Below are positions 1 through 10,865 of a stretch of 64,000 bases of DNA, piece by piece (within the stretch, counting starts at the first letter, position 1; the number at the start of each line of letters is the position of its first letter). The notes beneath the pieces were generated by a model. That model saw only the letters and a program-made list of their open reading frames with translations, did no database searches and had not been told where the DNA came from. The stretch covers positions 6,699,983-6,763,982 of the forward strand of contig OZ020261.1 in NCBI GenBank assembly GCA_963971285.1, written 5' to 3'. Position numbers and translations under genes: made by a program. The stretch is from Astropecten irregularis (lineage: Eukaryota > Echinodermata > Asteroidea > Paxillosida > Astropectinidae).

Positions 1-889
1 TATTCCCGTAGAAGGAATTGCTCTATTTTTGCATTGTGAACCTTCTGACAAACTGCAGTTGAAACATGTTGCACCACACTCTGCGTGTGAATGTACACAA
101 AACTGAATAGTATACTTAACTGCTGAAAATGGCATCTTAGCACATTATTTCAAAGTTTATTTGTAACCTTTTGCACAACACTGTGTGTAAATATACAAGG
201 AACTGAATATTATATTTGACTGTTGAAAACAGCAAATTACAAACTGCATTATTTTTTACACACAGTGCAATTCACGGTGTATTAATCCGAACCCTATATG
301 CACATTAGCAAGAGCTGATTACAGTGTGATTATACCATAGTTTCCACAGAGGAATTGAATCATTAACTATGCATTACCACACGTACAGAACACGAGATAG
401 CACACTCACCACAAGAAACATAAAAAACTAAAGGTTCGTGAATTGTCTGCTGACAATTTTCAAACCTTATGTTCAGAAGTAGGCCGTGCGTAATTGTGTA
501 TTGAATATCCATTTGTGGTATTTTTAACCGTGGCACACAGCTACCTTCGGTTTAAAATGTATTGCACTTTCTTTAATCAAAGGCCAACTTGGAATTATCT
601 TGGGGCAGGTTAAAAAAATGTCCGAAACATTGCTACCTTTAATTAATGGCTTCACTCACTCCCTCTCCACGCAAATGACACGGAACTCTCTTTTCTCAAG
701 CATCCAATCATTCTCAGCTAAGCAACCATGTTTTGTCCGACTCCAACTCATTCACTCATTCCACCTCATACTAATTAAGGCCCTGACCTTCAAATCACTT
801 AATCTCGCAGGTATAGTTGCCAATTTACTTTACACCAAATGGTTTCTGATTCACCTTGATTTTAATTATTCTAAATGTTTTTCTAATGT

Positions 890-1066
890 GTGTTAGCTTA
901 ATGTGTAGTATTATTAATAATTGTTCTGAAATATTTTAAATGACCCTTAATGTACTATAATGTTTTATGATCATGATATCAACTTACTTTGTAAAGCGCA
1001 TTGAGATTTTATTTTTAATGTTGTAATGCGCTTTATAAAAATAAACTATTATTATTATTATTATTT
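890..1066 (+). mobile_element. CR1/L2-like LINE 3' tail
   Basis: The stretch contains AAAGCGCATTGAGA and ATGCGCTTTATAAA followed by an ATT microsatellite, the usual 3' end of CR1/L2-type LINEs in marine invertebrates. No reverse transcriptase coding remains nearby. The same tail occurs at about 37840-38014 in copy 2 of the segmental duplication, so it was inserted before that duplication. Confidence 0.6.
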
Positions 1067-1310
1067 ACACCAAACCCACAAGTTCGCTGACAAGCACTTG
1101 GCACACTTATAGCTGATTGGTCAATATACCACATAGTTGCGTACGCGCACTTGCATAATTCATAACCTGTATGCATATTTTTGTTTTGTCACAAGAATAC
1201 CCCCAACATGACGGACTACGTACGTTATTTTCACTTACACAGATTAGTACTAATAATTCATACAATTAAGGTAAGCTGGTATGTTCTGGTGTAAATAAAA
1301 AGATATATAA

Positions 1311-1440
1311 TTGAAAAGTGAACAGAGAAAAATTTACTGGAGCGAGATTCGTACCGGCACGACCTTCTGAATACCGTACAGGTGCTCTACCAACTGAGAT
1401 ATCCAGCCCTACGTTGGTGGTGTCCCAAAAAGTCAATTAT
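1311..1440 (-). mobile_element. tRNA-derived SINE (minus orientation)
   Basis: Reversed, it shows a tRNA-like head with A-box-like and B-box-like segments (GGTACGAATCTCG in place of GGTTCGAATCC), then the family's tail ending in TTCACTTTTCAAT. The family occurs at least seven times in this window (38563, 43366, 50093, 51771, 51958, 60397). This copy is the most decayed in its B-box and matches the one at 38563, its duplicate. Confidence 0.8.
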
Positions 1441-1702
1441 CTTATCCCTTCCCCCTTTCCCAGTCCTCCCCCTTTTTCAATTATGTAGGCCTACATGTAT
1501 GTTTATTTATTCACCATTGCCATCGTACTTGTTTTATTTGCCAAATGAATAATGATCACAATAATCTCTCAAAAATGTACAATTAATTTTTTTTTTAGGT
1601 CATTATGTATAATGTCTGCACACGGTGGACACATTATTACTGGTCAGATCCCTGTATTGTATGGATTCTAGGTTTTCTGAGTTTGCGGCTGAGTTTTCGG
1701 CT

Positions 1703-1800
1703 AATCTCTGGCTGCGGCTCACTGATGTGGCAGCCACTAGCCAGTCACTGCAACCTTTTCCATTGACTTGTGTGTTATTTGCGGTCGTAGCCAGAGATAT
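1703..1800. mobile_element. Short hairpin element (CTCTGGCTGCGGCT ends)
   Basis: Terminal inverted repeats CTCTGGCTGCGGCT and GGTCGTAGCCAGAG enclose about 70 bp. Related copies lie at about 40594-40705 (duplicate) and 50897-51014, where the ends are cleaner (GGCTGCGGCT and AGCCGCAGCC). A non-autonomous DNA element is likely; the family is unknown. Confidence 0.55.
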
Positions 1801-2067
1801 GTGACATAGCCTCAGCCATGGCCTCAGCAGCTGCTGAGAACGAGGAGATACTCAGTCAGAAACCTAGACTTCTTTAACCGAGAATGCATGAACAAATGCA
1901 AAGGGTACCCGATTGCATGAATTCTTGCTTCCGCGTTGTTCCACATGTGATGTACTGACTGGTCTACGTGTATAATGATACACTGTGTACGTCATGCACT
2001 AGCGAGCATAGCAACATATGGTTGAGCCGGAAAACGTACACATTTTGTTCTTTCGAAACCACTGAAA

Positions 2068-2092
2068 ATGAGTGCTACTGTGTCCATTTTAG
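2068..2092 (+). pseudogene. Orphan duplicate of HSPA13 coding exon 1
   Basis: The 25-nt exon encodes MSATVSIL plus the first base of a Gly codon and is followed by a donor (TTTTAG|GTAATT). It is the same exon, with one synonymous change (TCC versus TCA), as that at 40973-40997, which joins the HSPA13 body in phase 1. The human protein begins MAREMTILG, so the position of the intron agrees with the family. No exon 2 follows within 30 kb; the next is the real one at 44015. It may be a relic or a distant alternative first exon; the sequence alone cannot tell. Confidence 0.75.
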
Positions 2093-2200
2093 GTAATTAT
2101 GTTCTTTGTTTAATTAATCGGTTACTACTACTTACTAGTAATACTAGTTTTAACCCCCACGTTTAACATGTAACATTTAGGGGCCTAGGCCTAGGCTATA

Positions 2201-2942
2201 GTACTAATGTGGTTAGGGCCTCGCCCAGACTCTCAGCCAGACTTGTACCGGTATGTAGGCCTATTAAAATTCCCCTTGGCCACGGCTCATACTGTGACTG
2301 GAGCCTCCAGATCTTAGCCTCTTAAAATACCATGCCATTGTACTTCCCTATTAAGGTTGCAGCTCCTTTGAGTTAAGGCATTTGCGGCAACTAGTGATTG
2401 CTTTTGTGTTGGAGTTATCAACGCACGGTAGGGTTCCACTACAAATGTGAGGTGTACTAGGTTGGGGTGTGGTCATTCTGCTGAAAGAGCTGTAGAGGAC
2501 TGGGATTTTCCTGTTGCTTTGCAGATAAGTGATATCATTTCATTGCATTTTGTATTTGGATTTATTTTGGGGGGCATGTTATGACCGCTTGTGCCGCTTC
2601 TCCAGCCCCTAGTACCCCCTTGCTTTTACTGTTGGAACTCTGCTGTGCTTTGCTGAATCTCGGCTTAATGTTTCATATTTATTACTTGGACTTGGGTGTA
2701 TTTTTGTACAACTCATCCTTCATCTGTGGGTCTTAAAATACTGTATGTGCTTAAAACATATTTATATTTTCATAAAATTATCATCAGGAGGGCCCTCCGG
2801 ACTCCTATTTGTCAAACTGTGAATTCCCTTTGGTGTCTTAGGGCATTTAGCTTTGTGCATGTTGTTGCCCATCCAGGCGACGCCCCGCACCCTCATATTT
2901 TATTGATCGACCCCGCTCAGTCCGTTACAATACGTCGGATGC
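2201..2942. other. No recognisable feature
   Basis: After the segmental duplication ends I see no coding region, paired repeat or RNA gene. A 90-codon chance frame (2696-2968) runs into the hAT MITE and has no family resemblance. Confidence 0.5.
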
Positions 2943-3269
2943 GTCTGCAGCGTAGAGATACGTACTAATAAACTAGAGGGCGGACGCACAATACTTCTCT
3001 GTACTGTGGTGCTGTGATCGCATGGGCCCGTGCCGCCATTACTATTATGGGCACGAATTACGTATACGCATGCGTACCATACGGCAACGGAGTAACGGAG
3101 CACTTGCGTAAACTACAGTTCAAAGGCCTACGCCGTACGTACACAGCAAAGATAGTAAAGCGCCGGCGCAGTGCCCATTTCAGTAATGGCGGATCGATCC
3201 CCATGTTGTCACAGAAATTTCCCCGAGCCCGCCCTCTAGTTTATTAGTATGTATCTCTATGGTCTGCAG
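2943..3269 (+). mobile_element. hAT-type MITE copy 1 with 8-bp target duplication
   Basis: The 311-bp element at 2951-3261 is flanked by the exact 8-bp direct repeat GTCTGCAG (2943-2950 and 3262-3269). Terminal inverted repeats of about 30 bp begin CGTAGAGATACGTACT on the left and end GTATCTCTATG on the right. The interior is GC-rich and has no transposase. A second copy of identical length sits at 48035-48345 in opposite orientation. The 8-bp duplication and CA..TG ends (slightly altered here) fit the hAT superfamily. Confidence 0.88.
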
Positions 3270-3908
3270 ACAACATTGTCTACAGTGCTAGTGTGCGATT
3301 CCGGACGATGGCTTGCGGTCAGTCAGTATGCATTAGTTACAGTCTTTGGGGTCGAGGTCTAACATTGACTTGACGAGCGTCGCGCGTGGACCAACGAGGC
3401 AGTTAAGAAAAAAATGTCAGTGTCTTCGTTAGAATCAAGTTTGTCTCAAACTAGAACATGGATTTAAATATCTACTCCTTACTCCATGATTGAACGTATC
3501 GTTGGAAGTTGTTAGCAAGCCTACTTCTGCCATGATAAATACGTATCCACGACCATGGTTGTGTACTCATTGCATACGTGTTTCATACGCTCTATCCGTT
3601 GAGCATCCGTTCACGGTGATTTCATCACAATTCATTTGCCTTGTTTTGACGGCAACTTGGTTCATTACACTTGGTACAAGTCGTCATATACTTGAATTTT
3701 CGGCCAAGAAAATGCCTTGTAAATGTAAAAACTATGCATACTATCCTACAGGGAACATCTTGAGCTACATATTGTGCAGTTTTAAGCTTGATCGGCTGAG
3801 TATTGAAGGAGTAATTTTAAACTCTAGCACAGAAATGTATGTCAAACAGGGGTGTTTTTTTTAGTATGTTGACGGCAACTGGGTTGTTTTCTCTTGGTAC
3901 AAGTTGTG

Positions 3909-6257
3909 CTATAATAATAATAATAATAATAAAGCATTTATATAGCGCATTTTCCATGAATATGTTCAAATGCGCTGAATACAATACATAGGGCCTAATA
4001 CAGTAATACTTAACATTGACATAATACATGACAGGATACAATTAACTACGAAGAGAAGAGGAGAGTTTTTAGTTCTTGTTTGAAGATGTTAAAGGATCGC
4101 TGGTTGCGTAGTGATGTGGGTAATTGGTTCCAGAGTTTGGGTGCTGCACTTGAGAAGGCTCTATCGCCAAGGGTGGGGAGCATCTTTGGAGAGGGGTGTT
4201 TAAGCAGGATGCCATTTGAAGAACGGAGGGAGTATCGGGATTGATCATTGATGCTTACGAGTTCAGAAAGGTAAGGAGGGGCTACACGGTGGATACTTTT
4301 GAAGGTGAGTATGAGTATTTTGAACTTGATCCTGGACCTGATGGGCAGCCAGTGAAGTTCGCGAAGGATAGGTGTCATGTGGCAGAATTTAGGGGATCTA
4401 GTGGCAAGTCTGGCAGCTGCGTTCTGGATCCTTTGCAGTTTCTCGATGTGGTTCGAAGTGACACCGTACAATATACTATTGCAGTAATCGAGGCGGTTGG
4501 TGACAAAAGCATGGATAATGGTGAGTAGAGATTCATGGTCAAGATAATTTTGAATTCGACGGATATTGTGGAGATGGGAGAAAGCTGACTTGCAGACCTT
4601 CGAGATGTGTCGATCCATGGTCATGTTAGTGTCAAACAGACAACCCAAATTCCTGGCTTCAATTGCAGGAGGGATATCAGTGTCACCGATCTTGATGTGA
4701 GAGATGTTGATCTTCGCAAGTTGTTGTCTTGTACCAATGACAAGGAATTCTGTCTTATCATCATTGATTAACAACTTGTTCCTAATCATCCAAGATCGAA
4801 TGTCAAGAACATAGGATTCCATCGCTGCAACAGCTTCAACTTCACTTGTCCGACAATCAGGTTTGAATGAGAAGTAAAGCTGGGTGTCGTCGGCGTAGCA
4901 GTGTGCTCTAGGCAGATGATTCTCGAGGACATTGAACAGGTCAGACGTATAGATAGAGAAGAGAAGAGGGCCGAGACACGATCCCTGGGGAACACCATGT
5001 ATCATGTCGAACCTGACCGACTGGGAGCCACAGATGGACACTCTCTGACTCCGACCGATCAGATATGACCGGAACCATTCCAGTACGCTACCAGAAGCGC
5101 CTATCTTGGTTTCCAGACGACTTAAGAGAGTGGCGTGATCGACGGTGTCGAAGGCAGAGCTTAGATCCAACAATACAAGGAGGGTCACTTGTTGAGAGTT
5201 CATGTTCAGGAGGATGTCGTTATTTTCTTTTCAACAAAGCTGTTTCAGTGCTGTGATGCTTTCTGTACGCAGATTGAGCAAGAGGAAACAGTGAGTGGGC
5301 TCCCATGTGGCGATGAATTTGGTCGCAGACGGCACTCTCTACCAGTTTGAATAAGAAGCTCAGGTTGCTAATTGGGCGGTAGTTCTTGAGCTCACACTCT
5401 GTTTTTCCTTTCTTTAACAGAGGTGTCACGAGAGCTTCTTTCCATTCATCGACGAAGACACCGGACCCAAGGGACAGGTTGATGACATCAGTTAAGATAG
5501 GGAGAAGAGGCTCCAGGCAGCTTACAACGAGATTGGATGGCATTGGATCAAGTTGACAAGACTTCTTTCCGCATTTCACAATGAGAGCCTTTACGTCTGC
5601 AACTGACATGATGGCGAAGTGGTCGAACAGGATTTCAGCTCGTGGGCGCGAGGATGTAATATCAGAAGTGGATGAGGAATCAGCGGTACAAATGTCTAGA
5701 CTGACATTATCAATTTTAAGACGTATTGTTTCAATCTTCTGAGTAAAGAACGATCCAAAGTCGTTCGCCAGCGTCGTTATGTTGACATGTGGGGGGAGAA
5801 GGGCGACTCCTTTCCGTCCAAGTAGCTTATTCATGCACTGGAACAGTTCCCGTGGATTTCTCTTGTGCTGATCAATCAGAGATGTGTAGAATTCATGACG
5901 TGCATTGTTCATAGCATTATTCGCCAATGTTCTCTTTTCCTTGTATATGGCGAGATCACTATCAGAACGTGTACGACGCCATTTACGTTCAGCACGTCTC
6001 TTGACCTTTTTTTGCTGTCTTCAGGTCGCAGCTGTACCAAGGGACGAGGTTTCTAAGTGATATCTTCCTTGTGAGCGTGGGGGCATGTTTGTCCAAAGCT
6101 GTAGACAGTGTTAAGTTGTAGCAATCAACAAGATCAGTGAGGTCCTTCGGAGTATCAGTGCAGAGTCGGGATGAACGTAGGTCATTTTGTAATGACTCTA
6201 AGTCTATGGATTTTATCTCCCGATATGAAACCTCCTTCACAGGTATCGTGGGCTTAT
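3909..6257 (-). mobile_element. 5'-truncated CR1/L2-like LINE inserted in the 220-bp array
   Basis: On the minus strand the order is the linker between endonuclease and reverse transcriptase (near 6240-5990), the RT core and C-terminal region (to 4046), a 3' UTR with AATGCGCTATATAAATGCTTT and an ATT microsatellite tail at 3912-3935. The endonuclease domain is missing. The reading frame changes near 5230 (between the ALLK and DILLNMN segments) and again between about 5930 and 5990, so the copy is dead. It interrupts the 220-bp repeat array, and the flanks GCTATAAT and GCTTATAAT may be an eroded target duplication. Confidence 0.85.
4046..5203 (-). CDS. LINE reverse transcriptase, C-terminal part (fragment of ORF2)
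   Basis: An open frame of 385 codons carries RT motifs in order: LSSAFDTVDH, GVPQGSCLGPLLFSIY, then the catalytic YADDTQLYF, followed by the thumb and the C-terminal block with NRLDYCNSILYG, LHWLPI and APKLWNQLP typical of CR1/L2-type LINEs. It would copy the element RNA at the target site. The first ATG is internal; the true frame continues upstream in another frame (5220-5927), so this is only a remnant. No host role is indicated. Confidence 0.85.
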   Translation of the reverse strand: MNSQQVTLLVLLDLSSAFDTVDHATLLSRLETKIGASGSVLEWFRSYLIGRSQRVSICGSQSVRFDMIHGVPQGSCLGPLLFSIYTSDLFNVLENHLPRAHCYADDTQLYFSFKPDCRTSEVEAVAAMESYVLDIRSWMIRNKLLINDDKTEFLVIGTRQQLAKINISHIKIGDTDIPPAIEARNLGCLFDTNMTMDRHISKVCKSAFSHLHNIRRIQNYLDHESLLTIIHAFVTNRLDYCNSILYGVTSNHIEKLQRIQNAAARLATRSPKFCHMTPILRELHWLPIRSRIKFKILILTFKSIHRVAPPYLSELVSINDQSRYSLRSSNGILLKHPSPKMLPTLGDRAFSSAAPKLWNQLPTSLRNQRSFNIFKQELKTLLFSS

Positions 6258-7238
6258 AATGGAACTTTCGGCCATACAAATGCCATCGAAAATGTGACAA
6301 ATATGGTACTATCCTGTAGGGAACATGTGGGGCTACATTTTGTGCAGTTTTCAACTTGATTGGCGCAGTATTGAAGGAGTTATTTCCAACTCTAGTAAAG
6401 AAATGTATGTCAAACAGTTATTTTGCAGTATTTCGACGACAAGTGGGATCTTTTCTCTTGGTAAAAGTCGTCATATACTTGAATTTCAGGCAATAAAAAT
6501 TCATTGAAAATGTAATAAATATGCTACTATCCTATAGGGAACACCTAGGGCTACATTTTGTGCAGTTTTCAGCTTGATCGGCTGAGTATTGAAGGAGTTA
6601 TTTCCAACTCTAGCACAAAAATGTATGTCAAACAGTTAGTTTGCAGTGCTTTGGCGGCAACTGGGTTGATTTCACTTGGTACAATTCGTCATTTACTTGA
6701 ATTTGCGGCCATGAACATTTCTAGGAAAAGTAACATTTATGCTACTATCCTGTAGGGAACATGTAGAGCTATATTTTGTGCAGTTTTCAGCTTGATCGGC
6801 TCAGTATTGAAGGAGTTATTTACAACTCTAGCACAAAAATGTATGTCAAACAGTTTAGTCAAGGAGCAAAGTTTTGAAAACCCTCTTATTAAGGAGTTAG
6901 CTCAACACCCACTACATCTATGGTTTGACTTCATAAAATTGGAGTTTATAACTTTAACAGCTTTGCTAGGTAGTATGTGGTTTCCATGTTGTTAACCGAC
7001 AGAGGGCGCTCTTGACACACAAGTCATGGGTGAACCTCGCTAAATAGCCCCAAAATCATGACTAGTGGTGAGAAAAGCTTAAGCTTTTTCATTTACAACA
7101 TTAATTATTTCCATAGGACTATCAAACTCACAGCAGAAGTCTCCCACTATGAGGCGCACCTCCTTGATGTCACCATCCGCAAAGTGGAGGACAAACTATT
7201 CACTTACCTGTATTCTAAGCCCACATGTACCCACCAGT

Positions 7239-7444
7239 GGCCAATTTCATGGAGCTGTTAAGCACACAAATTTGCTTAGCACAAGAATGTCTTGTCCCAA
7301 AAAACAAACCACCGATAAAATTTCCATTTGATATTCATGGTCAGTGAACAACAGCCAAAGAACAATCACAACACATGGGAATTTGATTGACAGAAATGTC
7401 ATGCTTAGCAAATTTTTGTGCTACGCAGTGCCGTGAAATTGGCC
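7239..7444. mobile_element. Palindromic MITE (GGCCAATTTCA family), copy 1
   Basis: Inverted ends GGCCAATTTCA and TGAAATTGGCC with subterminal GCTTAGCACAA / AGCAAATTTTTGTGC repeats. It is flanked by the 5-bp direct repeat CCAGT (7434-7438 and 7445-7449). The same insertion is at 12456-12692 in block 2, so it predates the duplication; an independent, better kept copy is at 48600-48840. Confidence 0.75.
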
Positions 7445-7865
7445 CCAGTACCTCCGTGCCACAAGCTGCCACACCAAGCAAAAATACTCAGACGAAACTG
7501 TTTTAATGACTCAGATTTCTCAGACGTTGGAGAATTTAATGTCACCACAATTTGTTAGAATTTTAATGTATTCCAGAATTATTCTGCATAATTTGTTAAT
7601 AATAATCAGAGTAATTTTTATAAACTTTGAATGAGCTTATCCTTAAACTGTGATACAATGTAATGTTAAATAATTAGTCCCATACCAGCTAGCTAACAGT
7701 TATGTAAGCTCGGCGACAGACAATATAATGAACTACATTTTCATTGGGATTTCAGAGAAAGAAAAAGGTAATAAGAAATAATTTTATCAACCGTGTTTTT
7801 TGTGAACAGTAGAAAGTTGTTATTGAGCTGTTATTTCCAATTCAATAAGCAACGAAATGATATTA

Positions 7866-8248
7866 GGGGCCGTCCATAAAGTACGTTCGCACGAAATGAC
7901 GACTTTTTTTCCCCCCTCTCCCCCTCTGTACGCATGGCGTACGCAATGGTCCCAACCCCTCCTCTCCCCCTGTACGCATACGCATTCCACATTAGGTCCC
8001 TTGCTTTAGCATCATTAAAATGGCCAGTATCGTTATTGGGACGTCACTTTCAAATTCTGAAATGAATGACTAAAGTTTAACAGGTTTTTACCTGTCTTTT
8101 CGCGCGATAATGCTATGCAAATTTTTCGTTTGCGTAGGGTACGCATTGGCCTTAACCCCCCCCCCCCCCCTGTAGGCAAGGCGTACGCATCGGTAACAAC
8201 CCCCCCCCCCCCCCCCCCTTCATGCGTACGTTCTTTATGGACGGCCCC
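7866..8248. mobile_element. PIF/Harbinger-like MITE, only in FREP block 1
   Basis: Inverted ends GGGGCCGTCCATAAAGTACG and ACTTTATGGACGGCCCC, flanked by the 3-bp direct repeat TTA (7863-7865, 8249-8251). Block 2 at about 13120 has the uninterrupted site GATATTACATGAC, confirming the ends and the target duplication. Long C runs lie at about 8157-8170 and 8200-8218. The 3-bp TTA duplication and GGG ends fit the Harbinger group. Confidence 0.88.
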
Positions 8249-8251
8249 TTA

Positions 8252-9923
8252 CAGGACTTTCAAAAATAAATTTTTATTTACGAAATGATATAACGTTGTC
8301 AAATGCTGCAATATCAATTAATAAAGGACATAAAGATTTATGCCAATATAAAGATATGAATGTTTGTAGGAGCAATTAAATTTGTAGTTGAAATGCTCAT
8401 TATATTATTTCTAGATATTTCTTTTTAGATTTGTGTAACCCAAACACTAATGTTCATTTAAAATTTGTGGGAATTAAAAAAAAACATTATTACATGTCAT
8501 ATCTATGTGTTGTTTCAGTTTAAATTAGCATACGTTAAATACGCTTCTTTGCTTCGGTTGCTTAATGTGAAATAATAATGTCAAGTAAGGGTCACTGAAT
8601 ACCATTACATATCAATAACATTTAAACTACAACGTAGTAAATATAATATATATACAACATTTGTGCCATTTCAAACAAATATAGTAAACGTGATAATGAG
8701 ATTTAATAATCGAATACTATCACTATAAAGAGAAATATTGTCTCCAAAAAATGAATTTATGTGTAAACAAATTATTTCAAAATGATTAATTATTAAGCTA
8801 TGCAAAAAGTGCTTTAAGGGTTTCTCAATATAATTTTCAAAGATTTTATTTATTCTAAAGATGTCATCATATGAGCCATTTCTGTTATTTACATTTACCC
8901 ACACAACACAACCTTTGTCTGTAGCTTGCTTTCGAATGTTTTATTTTGTGAAGTTTAGCTCTAGAAGACTATGGTCACGGTTGTTTGCTCATCAAAGACT
9001 CACTAAGAGATAGTACCTTAAAAACCTGGATCCATAATTGATTAATATAAATTGAAATAAGATAACTGTAATGAACTTAATCTAATCATTACCGACCATA
9101 CAAATACAAAGGTATCATGAAATAATTACAATACCAAGAACCATTTCAAGTTATTCCTAAATATTAATGTTTATCATGTCTACTTATGTGAAAGATTTCA
9201 TCTCTGTGCTTTAACATACATGTTTTTTTAATTGAAAATGATACAAGATATCTGAAATGATTATTTCAATCTAGTTGTATTACTATTAATCTGTATATAC
9301 TGAAATATATGGATATGTAAAAAAAAAAATACTCGATGACTCAGTTATGTACTTTACAATTAAATAACTCTGCCACCAATATACTTTCTAATATTTAAAT
9401 AATTTTCGTCTAACATATATAGTCCATGATAAATAGTTTCTTTCATTGACTTAAATATCACTTCACAATGTTAATATTCAAACACTAAAAACCTTATATG
9501 ACAAGTGCTTAGACTCATTGATTTTGTCTGTTTCGACTGTTTGTATACCAGGAAATTCAGTAAGAAACATTTCAAAACAATTCTTAACGGACCTCTCAAC
9601 TGCACACCATGCCATAGGCTTTTTACATGTACCACTTCAATATTCCCGCATATTCCCCCCATTTGTGATCACAAAATACATTAACATATTTCTACATGCG
9701 TATGTCACATGTGTTGCTTTTGACTCATTCAAACAGATTGGGTCACACATTGTACATCTAGAGATTTTGTCAAAATAAGTCTGTCTACATTACATTGCAC
9801 TTTCGACAATATTGCAAGGCTAAAACGGTGCTTGATAAGCAGTTTTTCAATAGAGCCTTCATTATGCTATTAGTGTTAAGATTTTCAATCAGGTGGATCT
9901 TTTTCCGTTATCAGTGAACAATT
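8252..9923. other. Noncoding part of FREP block 1
   Basis: About 1.7 kb of AT-rich DNA without a credible coding frame. It is kept nearly intact in block 2, and parts (for example GCACAACCT...GTAGCTTGC near 8900 and the GGATCCATAATTGATT region near 9030) can be aligned with the left flank of FREP C near 24220-24350. This may be a long 3' transcribed region, an RNA gene or simply duplicated spacer. Confidence 0.5.
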
Positions 9924-10077
9924 CCAGGCCCGATTTCACTAACGCTTTGCGATCATCGTAACGCCCAAATCCATCGCTAAACAGAAAATTGCTACGCAAA
10001 GTTGCGAACGATTTCCCGTTTAGCGATAAATTTGGGCTTAAGCGGGATCGCAAAGCGTTAGTAAAATCGACCCCTGG
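9924..10077. repeat. Hairpin element in FREP block 1
   Basis: About 150 bp fold back: CGATTTCACTAACGCTTTGC pairs with GCAAAGCGTTAGTAAAATCG, and GCCCAAATCCATCGCTAAAC pairs with GTTTAGCGATAAATTTGGGC, closed by outer CCAGG / CCTGG. The same hairpin is at 15308-15461 in block 2. It is probably an old MITE with nearly complete self-complementarity. Confidence 0.75.
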
Positions 10078-10865
10078 ATTTTTTCACAAATCATTAACGC
10101 AAATACATTCATGTATGTTTACCAATTTGTGACATAGAGGTATGTTTCATTTTATGAAACCGATTTTGTCGATGTGATTCAGTGTCCGCGTGCCCTTAAA
10201 TTTGTCAGTTAGCGAAAGCAGAAAATAACAGGAAATGTTTAAATGTATACCCGATCAGTCTAATAAGTTTAAAAGCTTTGTAAATTGGAAAAATATTAAC
10301 ACAAACAAGTAATATTCTCTAGTAAGCATAATTTGATACGAATGTGCACATTGCATTTATGCGTGCCGGGTTGATCTTTTAGGGACAAGCATCATGTCTC
10401 TCATAATTTTTTTATTCATCGGTGGCCCACCATGTGAAAATGGTGTCCTAATAGACTTGGGTTGATATAAAAACATGTGTAAAGACATATCAGTGAATGT
10501 TTTTATATCATCAAGTAATTTAAATGTGAGCATGTAAAGCCCGATCCTTATTTCACAGCAATATTTCATGGCCATATGAATAAACGAATGAGGTCACAGA
10601 TTTTATCAGTCCAGTGCACGAATTCATAGATGTTACCGAACACTTGAATTGATTCCCTTTATCAACTTTCACCAATCCTCCCAAGATAACAATGTAACAG
10701 CCTATAAAATTTAATAAAATAATGGAAACAAGTGTATCTGTAGTTCAAGTGGTAGTTGTACGAATCAAATGGGATACCCTGTGAAACTGTCTCAGATAAT
10801 TGCCAATCATTGAAATGGGAATCAATTTGTATTTTTGGTTTGTTCGTTTTTTTGCAAAAACTTTT

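Larger units (their letters stand above)
1..2200 (+). repeat. Segmental duplication, copy 1 (left end cut by window edge)
   Basis: This stretch matches 36962-41150 almost base for base in the same orientation once two insertions in the second copy are removed. The match starts at the first base of the window, so the true left end is unseen; it fades at about 2170-2200. It contains a LINE 3' tail, a tRNA-derived SINE, a small hairpin element, the presumed HSPA13 upstream region and a 25-nt HSPA13 first coding exon. The copies are separated by about 37 kb. Both lack long open frames apart from chance ones. Confidence 0.93.
3640..6860. repeat. Tandem array of ~220-bp units, split by a LINE
   Basis: Units repeat the landmarks CGGCAACTGGG, CTCTTGGTACAAGTCG, ATCCTGTAGGGAACAT, GCTTGATCGGCTGAGTA and ATGTATGTCAAACAG with periods of about 216-224 bp. 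Roughly one and a quarter units lie left of the LINE (3640-3908) and about two and a half right of it (6258-6860). One more partial unit lies at 11942-12095, at the junction of the FREP block duplication. I see no coding function. Confidence 0.85.

Noticed and set aside
600-896. 98-codon plus-strand frame
   Set aside because: It is not kept open over the same length in the duplicate at 37449-37676 and overlaps a LINE tail; a chance frame.
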